A stretch of 27,134 bases of DNA from JBAXHO01 sp037138855 (lineage in GTDB: Bacteria > Patescibacteriota > Dojkabacteria > B142 > OLB20), in contig JBAXHO010000020.1 in the NCBI GenBank assembly GCA_037138855.1, positions 1 to 27,134 on the forward strand, in the 5' to 3' direction. A program made the translations under genes and the position numbers. Of the stretch, positions 15,065 to 22,573 are shown piece by piece. Within the stretch, counting starts at the first letter, position 1, and each line of letters begins with the position of its first letter. The notes beneath the pieces are model-generated. The model did no database searches. It was not told the origin of the DNA and worked only from the letters and a program-made list of their open reading frames with translations.

Positions 15065-16696
15065 GGCAAAATACGTAAAATACTGATCAGTCCCGATTTG
15101 AAAATAATTCTGGTTGAGATAATTCTGCAAATCTGTAAAAGGTTGAATAGACTTATCTACAGCCACAAGTTCAATCTGATGCTACTTCAGTTCAACCATT
15201 GTATCTTTTTGATAATCACCATTTCCTTGATAAAATAATTGGAATGCCACAAAAATCTTAGTTGGTATTATTTTACCTGTGTAGTAATATGCCCAGCCAT
15301 TGTTTGTATAAATGTAGACTTGATCCTCGGCATAACGATCTGTCATGAATTTAAGGCTTTGTAATTTAAATTCATCCTGATTGAAAAAAGTCAAATAATC
15401 ATCACTCCCAAGACTGTGATGAAATAAATGGTAATAAAAGTTATAATAAAAATTATAGTGATGATCTGTCACTACTTTTTGGAAATAATCCAGATAATCA
15501 GCTGCCGTAAAATACCGGGGATCTTTAAATTTATTTCCGGCATTACCGGCAAGACCATAAATCAAATAACTTACCGAAAAAATGCCTACTAATAGCGATA
15601 TTAACAACTGTGCCAGCTTTTCCGAACGCCGTAATTTTGGCCAAATTAATGAAAAATAATACGCAATTAACCAGCTGCCACTAATTGCCGCTGGTAAAAA
15701 ATAATGCAAATATCGTCTACCCGATAGCAATGCTGCTCCCAAATCAGCCAAAAAATATAATATTATTAAAAATAGCGAGCGGGAGAGCTTTTTTCGAGAA
15801 TATCGCCAAGTAATCCAAAGCAAAGAGCATAAACCCAATAATAATTAAATAAGCGTGGAAGATAAAAGATTAAACAAAAGATTTCCAGTGTCGAATTGAT
15901 AGCCGGAATAGCTAAAAGCATCTAAATATGCAGCCTGGATAAAGCGCCCAAAATTATGTCGCGATATTTCCAAAAGCGCCCAAAATAGCCAAGGAGTAGC
16001 TACTCCAAGGAATAATTTACCAATTCGCTGGCACTTTTCTAGTGGAAATAACTTTTTGAAATTCAAACTTTGATTGCCGTTCTCAAAAAATAGGAAATAC
16101 CCCAGTGCCAAAGCAGTTAGAATGGGCTGAAATTTAATCAGAAAAGCAATTCCCAGCAATAATCCTGCCCAAAAATACTTTGCTTGCTTAACAGCTACCA
16201 GAAAATACAAAGCGCCAACTAATAATGGCAAATAAAACACTTCAGCATTAGCAATTGAACCTTCAAGTAGATTAGACCCAATTAACACTGCAGCAAATAA
16301 TGTACTAAGTCGGGCCGCTTTCGGATTAACCAATTTTTTGATAACTGGAAAGATCAAACAAATCGTGAGCAGTCCCAGAAGAAATGAAGCTAATTTAGCT
16401 TTAAACAGAATCCGATAATTACCAAAGCTGGCGTAAATATAAAATAATAACGGCGGTTTGTGATCATAAACATCACGATAAAGCAGCATTCCTTTGTGTA
16501 ACATGGCTGCTACAGAAGCATACATGCCTTCATCCACATAATAATGCGGGGTAAAAAAAGCAGGAAGTCTGAAAACTGTGAATAGTATTAAAAGCCCTAA
16601 CCAGAAGGCTATTTGATGCCGATTAACTTTAAAAGTATACCAAAACGCTTTAGCAAGTTTTATCAAGATATTTACAAATATTTTTATTATGATCAT
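15053..16696 (-). pseudogene. GT-C glycosyltransferase (PMT/ArnT-like) with two in-frame stops
   Basis: One reading frame of about 547 codons reads through as a multi-helix glycosyltransferase that uses a lipid-linked sugar, but it is interrupted twice. The N-terminal part has the family motif YVDEGMYASVAAMLHKG followed by DHKPPLLFYIYA. A TAA at 15845-15847 stops it after LLSSTLI; two leucine codons later the same frame continues with LGLCSLLWITWRYSR through more helices. A TAG at 15182-15184 stops it again after DTMVELK, and the frame then runs 43 codons (IELVAVDKSIQPFTDLQNYL and on to YFTYFALID) to TAA at 15053-15055. There is no frameshift. The start is ATG 16694-16696, 47 bases inside mltG; a TTG at 16711 is less likely. 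Recent decay, base errors or readthrough are all possible. Confidence 0.8.
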
Positions 16697-17714
16697 TGAT
16701 TGTCTTGCCAAAATGAGCTACGCCATCTGCATCATGAATGAAATACAGGTAATCTGACTTTTGTGGTGTAAGGCTAGCAGCAATTGATGCCAATCTGGGA
16801 CTATTAATTGGTGTCGGTGGTAAACCAATATATTTGTAAGTATTATATGGCGAATCCAGTTTTAAATCCTGATTGCTTGGTCGGAGTTCACTCTTTCCTG
16901 TGGCATAATTGACCGTAGCATCTGATTGTAATAACATTTTTTTATCCAGACGGTTATTGAAAACGCTTGCTACCAATGGACGGTCAGTTTCATTGAGACT
17001 TTCTCTTTCTACAATTGATGCCAAAGTCAAAACTTCATAAAATGAACGCTTGCTAGTAGAAAAATCAAGGGTATCAATTTGCTTAATAAATTGCCTTAAC
17101 ATAATTTCTACCAAATCTTGCTCAGATGCAGCAGTAAGAAAGGCATAAGTCTCAGGATAAATAAAACCTTCAAGGGATTTACCCTCAGGCTTATCACGAT
17201 TGAGAAATGTCTGGATGTCATCACTCCATGCTACATCATCGGGATTTTCCAGTATTGTTTTAAAACGAGCAGCATCAAAATTTTCCCAGCCCTGTGTTTC
17301 TGTAAAAATCTTCTCTACTCTTGTCAATCCAATCCCTTCCGGCAAAGTCACTTTGAGAGTTTTATCTTCCTGTCCTTTACTCAAAATCATAGCCAATTCT
17401 TTGATCGAAAGATTTTTCGGTAAATCATATTTGTCGGCTAAAAATTTGGGTTTTTCAAGTTTAACATAAATCTGCCAAATTGTTTCATTGTCAATTAATC
17501 CGGCTTGTTTTAATTGACTACCAATACCTTTAGATGACGTGCCTGATTTAATTTCTAGCTTCACTGTTGTTTTATCTGTGGAAATCGGCTTACTAATCCC
17601 GTCCTGATACCATTGCTGAGCATATAGCGCCCCACCCACAGCAGCAAGTATTAACATTACACCAAATAAAAAAAACCACATTAAACAACCGGATTTCTTT
17701 TTAGGTTTGATCAT
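16650..17714 (-). CDS. mltG: Endolytic murein transglycosylase MltG
   Basis: The 354-residue product cleaves nascent peptidoglycan glycan strands at the membrane. A basic N-terminus and one helix (about 10-32) anchor it, a LysM-like part follows (VKLEIKSGTSSKGIGSQLKQAG), and the catalytic domain has LASIVERES with the acid at Glu 236, LQSDATVNYATG, SPYNTYKYIGLPPTPINSP and a final LYFIHDADGVAHFGKTINDHN. All signature blocks are present. It lies upstream of, and overlaps, the broken glycosyltransferase. No ribosome binding site precedes the ATG. Confidence 0.95.
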   Translation of the reverse strand: MIKPKKKSGCLMWFFLFGVMLILAAVGGALYAQQWYQDGISKPISTDKTTVKLEIKSGTSSKGIGSQLKQAGLIDNETIWQIYVKLEKPKFLADKYDLPKNLSIKELAMILSKGQEDKTLKVTLPEGIGLTRVEKIFTETQGWENFDAARFKTILENPDDVAWSDDIQTFLNRDKPEGKSLEGFIYPETYAFLTAASEQDLVEIMLRQFIKQIDTLDFSTSKRSFYEVLTLASIVERESLNETDRPLVASVFNNRLDKKMLLQSDATVNYATGKSELRPSNQDLKLDSPYNTYKYIGLPPTPINSPRLASIAASLTPQKSDYLYFIHDADGVAHFGKTINDHNKNICKYLDKTC

Positions 17715-17737
17715 GGTAGAAAAGTTAAAAAATAATA

Positions 17738-17774
17738 GGTAAAAGTTCCAGCCATAGGTTGTTAAGCCTTTGGC
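17738..17774 (-). repeat. Double-hairpin element, copy 1 (inverted)
   Basis: This 37-base element is the reverse complement, with two differences, of 18493-18529. Each copy can fold into an AAGCC-AAA-GGCTT hairpin and a second one close to CCAGCC-TAT-GGCTGG. It lies in the mltG upstream region. Confidence 0.75.
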
Positions 17775-17902
17775 ATAAAAAGTTAAGAGATAAAAGCCAA
17801 AATAAACGAAATTTCGCTTTATTCTATCATAAAATTTCTTGAGTTGTCCTCTTAACTAAATGCTGAAAATATGTAAGAATAATTCTATAGAAATTTCAAA
17901 TT

Positions 17903-18328
17903 ATGGCCAAGAAAAAAGAAATACCCAATCATGGTATATATTTAGATATTAACCAAATCAAACTAAAAATCATTTTGGTATTATTTGCTATTTTTTTTCT
18001 AGCACCTGTGATTAGTTACCAGTTTTATCTTTCTACTCAAAGACACGTCACAACCGAAGAAACATATACGAAAAATGCCTTAAATACAATAAATAATCGT
18101 ACTGTTATTGCAGTAACTGAAGCTCCCGGACAACCACAAGTCGCTGGAATCTCAACCGATAGCAATGTCTCCCTACCCAAAGTCCTCTTCACTATCCCTG
18201 GACTCCAAACTAAAATAACCAGTGATTTTTCTGATCCAGCAAATTTGATGTTAATTATCGGCGGATTCATCGGCCTAACATCATTAGTGATTTTGGTAGG
18301 ATATAGTTTTGATCTGTTTAAACACTAG
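17903..18328 (+). CDS. Two-helix membrane protein of unknown function
   Basis: The 141-residue product is not recognised. A lysine-rich cytoplasmic start (MAKKKEIPNHG) is followed by a helix at about 22-42 (LKIILVLFAIFFLAPVISYQ), an outer segment of about 70 residues, and a second helix at about 114-137 (NLMLIIGGFIGLTSLVILVG) ending in DLFKH. The two inverted double-hairpin elements flank it at about 130 and 165 bases. No partner gene is evident. The ATG is preceded by no ribosome binding site. Confidence 0.65.
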   Translation: MAKKKEIPNHGIYLDINQIKLKIILVLFAIFFLAPVISYQFYLSTQRHVTTEETYTKNALNTINNRTVIAVTEAPGQPQVAGISTDSNVSLPKVLFTIPGLQTKITSDFSDPANLMLIIGGFIGLTSLVILVGYSFDLFKH

Positions 18329-18350
18329 AATCGGTAGACTAGAAAAAAAA

Positions 18351-18420
18351 GTAGCTGGTAGCTGGTAGGAAAATTAAGAATTAAGTATTATGAATTATGA
18401 ATTATAAATGATGAATAACA
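18351..18420. repeat. Heptanucleotide array C
   Basis: Two GTAGCTG units plus a partial one (18351-18371) run into six in-phase A/T-rich units from 18373: ATTAAGA, ATTAAGT, ATTATGA, ATTATGA, ATTATAA, ATGATGA, then a broken seventh. It follows the two-helix membrane protein gene. Confidence 0.8.
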
Positions 18421-18492
18421 ATTTCCAAGTTGCTTGTTATTTTCAGACAATTTGCATAATTTTTTTAGATTCCTAGATTTTTATCTTCTTAA

Positions 18493-18529
18493 GCCAAAGG
18501 CTTACCAGCCTATGGCTGGAACTTTTACC
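18493..18529 (+). repeat. Double-hairpin element, copy 2
   Basis: Matches the reverse complement of 17738-17774 at 35 of 37 bases. In this copy both hairpins are perfect: AAGCC-AAA-GGCTT and CCAGCC-TAT-GGCTGG. Array D starts immediately after it. Confidence 0.75.
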
Positions 18530-18530
18530 T

Positions 18531-18565
18531 GATTTCCGATTACTGTCTACCGACTACCGGCTACC
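18531..18565. repeat. Heptanucleotide array D
   Basis: Five in-phase units: GATTTCC, GATTACT, GTCTACC, GACTACC, GGCTACC. Read on the minus strand these are GGTAATC-like, the same family as the CGGTnnn arrays beside murJ and the secreted-protein genes. Confidence 0.8.
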
Positions 18566-18574
18566 ATTAAACAG

Positions 18575-18583
18575 TGCTATAAT
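18575..18583 (+). promoter_or_regulatory. Extended -10 promoter of the EamA gene
   Basis: TGCTATAAT at 18575-18583 is a perfect extended -10 element. Transcription would start near 18590, leaving a leader of about 17 bases before the GTG at 18607. Confidence 0.6.
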
Positions 18584-18606
18584 GCTGCAATATTTGTAAT
18601 TGCAAC

Positions 18607-19497
18607 GTGTTTAATATTTCTCAAAAAGAAAAAGGAATCCTGGCACTAGTTGCTTATGCCTTTCTAGGTGCGGTAATGGGTATCTGGGTAAGGATTATGA
18701 GTAGTGAATTGACACTCTACCAGCAAATCGCCGCTCGCGCCTTTGTAGGAGGAATTCTGGGACTAATCTTTTACCGCAAATACCTTCATTTAAAAAGCTT
18801 TACCAAAATTTCCCGCCGGGATCTTATTCTCTTTATTATCCGTGGTATTCTTATCATTTCTGCTGTCGGGCTTTATACAGCATCGATTCTGAGAACCAAA
18901 TTTGCTAACGTCTCATTTATTGGTACCTTCCCAACCACAGCAATTCTTGGCATCATTATTCTCAAGGAAAAATTAACCAAACAAAAACTTGCTTTACTCG
19001 TACTTAGCCTGATCGGTGCTAGTTTGCTCTCGATTAGCGACTTCCACCATCTTCTTAACTGGGGACTGGGAGAAACTCTGGCTCTGATATCAACTGTATT
19101 CTATTCACTCTCCTATATAACCAGAAAATTTATCTCAAAACATCTTAATAATGAAGAAATAACAGTTGGTGGCACAATTGTTTCCTTCATGATGGCAATT
19201 TTAGTCTCATTGTTTCTCAAGAATTCACCGACTAATTTCTTGATCAACAATATCAATGTTTTATTCGTCATCTTTTTAGCAGGCATTACCTATCTGCTCG
19301 TCGGTTATTGTATTTCTGTCGGTTTCGAGCATGTGGAAGCAATTGTTGCCAATAACATTCTAACCCTTGGTGCTGTCTTTGGATTAATGATAGGATTATT
19401 GGTGTATCATGAAGTACCAACGCTCCAGGAAGTAATCGGAGGCTTATTTATCGTGATTTCAGCATTACTAATGGATCGGATTAGTAAGAGGGAATGA
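18607..19497 (+). CDS. EamA/DMT-superfamily transporter
   Basis: The 296-residue product has ten hydrophobic helices in two EamA repeats, the arrangement of drug/metabolite exporters. Helpful segments are LALVAYAFLGAVMGIWVRI at the start, LYTASILRTKFANVSFIGTFPTTAILGIIILKEKL ending the first half, and HVEAIVANNILTLGAVFGLMIGLLVYHEVPTLQEVIGGLFIVISALL ending the second. The start is GTG; it fits the promoter just upstream and the first helix. Its last codons and TGA stop lie inside the direct repeat that recurs after the ABC gene. Substrate unknown. Confidence 0.85.
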   Translation: MFNISQKEKGILALVAYAFLGAVMGIWVRIMSSELTLYQQIAARAFVGGILGLIFYRKYLHLKSFTKISRRDLILFIIRGILIISAVGLYTASILRTKFANVSFIGTFPTTAILGIIILKEKLTKQKLALLVLSLIGASLLSISDFHHLLNWGLGETLALISTVFYSLSYITRKFISKHLNNEEITVGGTIVSFMMAILVSLFLKNSPTNFLINNINVLFVIFLAGITYLLVGYCISVGFEHVEAIVANNILTLGAVFGLMIGLLVYHEVPTLQEVIGGLFIVISALLMDRISKRE

Positions 19498-19544
19498 AAA
19501 TGAAATGCAATTTGGAAAATTCGTACCAATTAGTATATCGGTAG

Positions 19545-19599
19545 ATTCCGGACAGCAAGCAATTCTAAGCTATCGCTAAGAATTGCTAACTTCCGGAAT
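19545..19599 (+). repeat. 55-base imperfect hairpin, copy 1
   Basis: Outer arms ATTCCGG and CCGGAAT, then an internal loop, then inner arms AGCAATTCTAAGC and GCTAAGAATTGCT (one A.A mismatch) around a TATC loop. The hairpin itself is unchanged at 21494-21548. No T-run follows, so it is not a typical terminator. Confidence 0.8.
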
Positions 19600-19642
19600 G
19601 ACGTTTAGGCTATTTGACGCTCTTAGTATATCGTTTTAAAGT

Positions 19643-19698
19643 AGCTACTCAGCTACCAGCTACTACTACTTGATACATGATACTTAATACTTGATACT
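19643..19698. repeat. Heptanucleotide array E
   Basis: Eight in-phase units: AGCTACT, CAGCTAC, CAGCTAC, TACTACT, TGATACA, TGATACT, TAATACT, TGATACT. It ends 13 bases before the ABC transporter ATG. The matching array F has six units. Confidence 0.85.
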
Positions 19699-19711
19699 TT
19701 TTTTATTTTCC

Positions 19712-21439
19712 ATGGACATTCTAAAAACACTTTACAAGTACATCAAGCCCTACAAATGGTCGTTTTTACTGGCAACCTTTGGTCGGGCAACTTCGGATCT
19801 GGCCAATCTTTACCCGGCAATTGCTTATAGTCAACTGATTACCATCCTTTCTAGCAGTACTATTGATAATCATGCAATTATAATTGCAATGATTATTTGG
19901 GGACTAGCAACTTACTGGTATCGTATCGGGCATGATATTGCCAAATTATTTGGCTTCAAAGTCGCCCAATATGCTGCAATTGATGCGAGATTTGACACCT
20001 TACAGCATCTTTACGATCTGGACTTGAGCTGGCATGAAACTATGAATGCTGGTAATAAAATCAAGCGGATTGATAATGGTGGTGATGGAATAAAGAAAAT
20101 AATCGAAAACTTTTTCATTATTATCATTGAAGCAACAATTAACTCCCTGGGTGTGATCATCATTTTTGCTAGATTTGATAAAAAAATTTCCTTGTTGCTC
20201 CTGGTTTTTATGATTATTTACTTTATCATCGCTATCTCCACAGCAAATAAGGTTTCAGAGAGTTATAAGAAAATCAGTGCCACAGAAGAAAAAAATGAAG
20301 GGCTGGTTTTTGAATCAATCAATAATATCATTACCCTCAAATCACTCAATATCAAGGACAATCTAGCCCTCATCATCAAAGCAACCATCAACGATCTAAA
20401 ACGCTATATTTGGCGATTCTTGTTTATCAATCGCCTCCGCAATCATGTCCTGGATATGATTACCAGAGTCTTTGATTTTGGTATTACAATTTATATCATT
20501 ATCAGTATCGAAAATAAATTAGTCGGGGTGGCAGTACTGATTTTATTTCGTTCTTTATTCTGGAAAGTGATTGAAGCGATTGCCGAACTGGCAGAATTCT
20601 ACAATGACTTTGCCATTTCCAGCGTCTATATCAAAAAACTCAATGGTTTAAAGGAATTAAAATCTGAAATCAGCGGTGATCTAAAATTTCCAACAAACTG
20701 GCAGGAATTATCTGTCAATAATATCAATTTCCACTACGCTGAAACTAGTATCTTTCACGATCTCAATTTAACGATAAAACGCAGTACCAAGCTTGGTATC
20801 GTAGGTATTTCCGGTGCAGGCAAATCCACGCTTTTCAAATTATTTCTTGATCTTTATGAAAATTATTCCGGGGAAATTAATTTTGATAAAATCTCTCTAA
20901 AGGCCATCAATCGCGCCAGCTACATCCACAATGTCTCTGTAGTGCTTCAGGATACTGAACTTTTCAATGATACTTTACGTAACAATATCTTGATCACTGC
21001 AGCATCAGATCAAGCAGTCTCAGAATCACGCATTGCCAAAAGTATTGAAATTGCCCAATTGCAAAGTGTGATCGCGAAGCTTCCCCACGGTGAGAATACC
21101 ATCATTGGTGAAAAAGGGATAAAACTTTCCGGTGGGGAAAGACAACGCCTCGGCATTGCCCGGGCAGTATTACGAAATCCTCAGATTCTGCTTCTCGACG
21201 AAGCTTCATCACATCTCGATGCAAATCTCGAAGGAGCAATGCACCAGGCTTTACTCGATAATATGCAACAAGCTACCATCATTGTCATCGCCCACCGTCT
21301 GGCCACAATCAAAAATCTAGATAGAATCATTGTCATGGATCAAGGTAAAATTATTGAAGATGGTAATTTCAACGAACTCCTGGAATTAAAAGGTGAGTTT
21401 TACAAATTGTGGGAGAAGCAGAAATTGGAGAGGGAATGA
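19712..21439 (+). CDS. ABC transporter, fused permease and ATPase
   Basis: The 575-residue half-transporter joins an exporter-type membrane domain (about residues 1-310, six helices) to an ATP-binding domain. Visible are Walker A GISGAGKST at 365-373, the Q-loop VVLQDTELFNDTLR, the signature LSGGERQRLGIARA, Walker B ILLLDEASSHLD and the H-loop IAHRLATI. It probably works as a dimer; substrate unknown. The ATG at 19712 is preferred to a TTG at 19691, because the latter falls inside the heptanucleotide array. The gene is bracketed by long direct repeats, which suggests it entered or was duplicated as a cassette. Confidence 0.92.
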   Translation: MDILKTLYKYIKPYKWSFLLATFGRATSDLANLYPAIAYSQLITILSSSTIDNHAIIIAMIIWGLATYWYRIGHDIAKLFGFKVAQYAAIDARFDTLQHLYDLDLSWHETMNAGNKIKRIDNGGDGIKKIIENFFIIIIEATINSLGVIIIFARFDKKISLLLLVFMIIYFIIAISTANKVSESYKKISATEEKNEGLVFESINNIITLKSLNIKDNLALIIKATINDLKRYIWRFLFINRLRNHVLDMITRVFDFGITIYIIISIENKLVGVAVLILFRSLFWKVIEAIAELAEFYNDFAISSVYIKKLNGLKELKSEISGDLKFPTNWQELSVNNINFHYAETSIFHDLNLTIKRSTKLGIVGISGAGKSTLFKLFLDLYENYSGEINFDKISLKAINRASYIHNVSVVLQDTELFNDTLRNNILITAASDQAVSESRIAKSIEIAQLQSVIAKLPHGENTIIGEKGIKLSGGERQRLGIARAVLRNPQILLLDEASSHLDANLEGAMHQALLDNMQQATIIVIAHRLATIKNLDRIIVMDQGKIIEDGNFNELLELKGEFYKLWEKQKLERE

Positions 21440-21493
21440 AAATGAAATGCAATTTGGAATTTGCAAAATTCGTACCAATTAGTATATCGGTAG

Positions 21494-21548
21494 ATTCCGG
21501 ACAGCAAGCAATTCTAAGCTATCGCTAAGAATTGCTAACTTCCGGAAT
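21494..21548 (+). repeat. 55-base imperfect hairpin, copy 2
   Basis: The same hairpin as at 19545-19599, with identical arms and TATC loop. Confidence 0.8.
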
Positions 21549-21592
21549 GACGTTTAGGCTTTTCGACACTTTTTAGTATGTCGTTTTAAGTT

Positions 21593-21634
21593 AGCTACCA
21601 GCTACTTGATACATGATACTTAATACTTGATACT
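21593..21634. repeat. Heptanucleotide array F
   Basis: Six in-phase units: AGCTACC, AGCTACT, TGATACA, TGATACT, TAATACT, TGATACT. It ends six bases before the start codon of the isoprenoid-synthase-like gene. Confidence 0.85.
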
Positions 21635-21640
21635 TAACTC

Positions 21641-22537
21641 ATGCTCAACAAAATCAAATTCATCCTGGAAACTGCGCAGATTTTCTGTTTTTCGTTTAAC
21701 CACAAAATTTTCACACGCTATCTAATTAAGCATTTAAAGGTAAAACCTTCTGAAGAAATTTATTTAAATTATCTCCTGCAAGCACCTCTTAATCGTTATG
21801 CCATCAGCTATTTACATTACTTTAGTGAAAAGTTAACTACTCCCCAACAACAGTTAAAATTAATCTATTTAATTGGGCTTGTTTATGCCATCGATAATCA
21901 AATTGATAAAAAATTAGCATTTCAACCAAAAAATGTAACTGATTTTGCCAAATCAATTCTCAACGCCCCTTTAGAGAACAAATCAGCTCAAGTTCTCCAG
22001 ATTAATCAGCAAATGATTACGATCAAAGACTTCTTAGCATTAATTTCACAACAATTAACTGCAAAAGAATTTAAATTATTAAAAAGTTTTCTGGACCAGC
22101 AACTGCAAAATGAATTAAGTTTCCGCCTGCACTGGCAAGGCTGGCAAGCTAAAACAACCAACCAATTTCCTCAAATCTGGCAATACCGTAAGCAAACTAC
22201 TTTAGCATATCTGGAATTTTTACTAGATTTTTCCGATTTTAAACGCCGCAAAGTAAACTCAATTCTGGCAGATACCGAAATAATTCAATTACTTGATGAC
22301 TATCAGGACTTTCAAGAGGATCTGAACAATGATCTCCCCAATCTCTTTCTGGCCAAGGCCAAAACGCAGGGCATCGATCTTAGAAAAAGTTTAAGAGTGA
22401 ATCCTCAATTTCCTCAAGTAAGAAAAGACTATCAGGTATTAATAATTTCAACTCTAAAACAGCAACACAATCTACTTGCCAAAATTGTACTTTGGCTTTT
22501 TATCAAAGCAACCTTCAGCAATAAACTGAAATGGTAG
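21641..22537 (+). CDS. Probable class I isoprenoid-synthase-like protein
   Basis: The 298-residue product is all-helical. Two acidic motifs sit where class I prenyl/terpene synthases bind diphosphate through magnesium: DNQIDKK at 85-91 within VYAIDNQID, and QLLDDYQDFQEDLNNDLPNL from 216 (Asp 219-220, 223, Glu 226, Asp 227). The second resembles the DDxxD-xxED pattern of squalene/phytoene-type and related enzymes. The first is weaker than a true DDxxD. It does not look like a chain-length polyprenyl synthase of the usual kind. Product unknown. It follows copy 2 of the direct repeat and runs convergent with the beta-propeller gene. Confidence 0.5.
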   Translation: MLNKIKFILETAQIFCFSFNHKIFTRYLIKHLKVKPSEEIYLNYLLQAPLNRYAISYLHYFSEKLTTPQQQLKLIYLIGLVYAIDNQIDKKLAFQPKNVTDFAKSILNAPLENKSAQVLQINQQMITIKDFLALISQQLTAKEFKLLKSFLDQQLQNELSFRLHWQGWQAKTTNQFPQIWQYRKQTTLAYLEFLLDFSDFKRRKVNSILADTEIIQLLDDYQDFQEDLNNDLPNLFLAKAKTQGIDLRKSLRVNPQFPQVRKDYQVLIISTLKQQHNLLAKIVLWLFIKATFSNKLKW

Positions 22538-22573
22538 ACTTTGCAACTCGAAATTTGAAGAGAGAAAAATATC

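Larger units (their letters stand above)
19487..19699 (+). repeat. Long direct repeat, copy 1
   Basis: About 213 bases that recur at 21429-21635 after the next gene. The order is the end of a coding region (reading RE then TGA), a common spacer, a 55-base hairpin, a second spacer and a heptanucleotide array reaching 14 bases before the ABC start codon. Copies differ by a few substitutions and by insertions of 7 and 14 bases. Confidence 0.9.
21429..21635 (+). repeat. Long direct repeat, copy 2
   Basis: About 207 bases matching 19487-19699, beginning in the last codons of the ABC gene and ending five bases before the ATG at 21641. Compared with copy 1 it has a 7-base insertion near its 5' end (GAATTTG-like unit) and lacks two 7-base units of the array. 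Confidence 0.9.

Noticed and set aside
15182..15838. A separate gene starting at TTG 15838
   Set aside because: It is in the same frame as the upstream glycosyltransferase and only two codons past its TAA, so it is better explained as the interrupted middle part of one gene.
16697..16711. TTG start of the glycosyltransferase at 16711
   Set aside because: An in-frame ATG five codons later gives the same first helix with less overlap into mltG.
19691..19711. TTG start giving the ABC transporter seven extra residues
   Set aside because: The extension lies in the heptanucleotide array and its trailing T-run; the ATG at 19712 opens the normal exporter N-terminus.
5355..21439. Use of genetic code 25 (TGA as glycine), known in Gracilibacteria and Absconditabacteria
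   Set aside because: TGA ends at least three genes in sensible places (5355, 19497, 21439), including one in a four-base overlap with holA, and no gene needs TGA read as sense.
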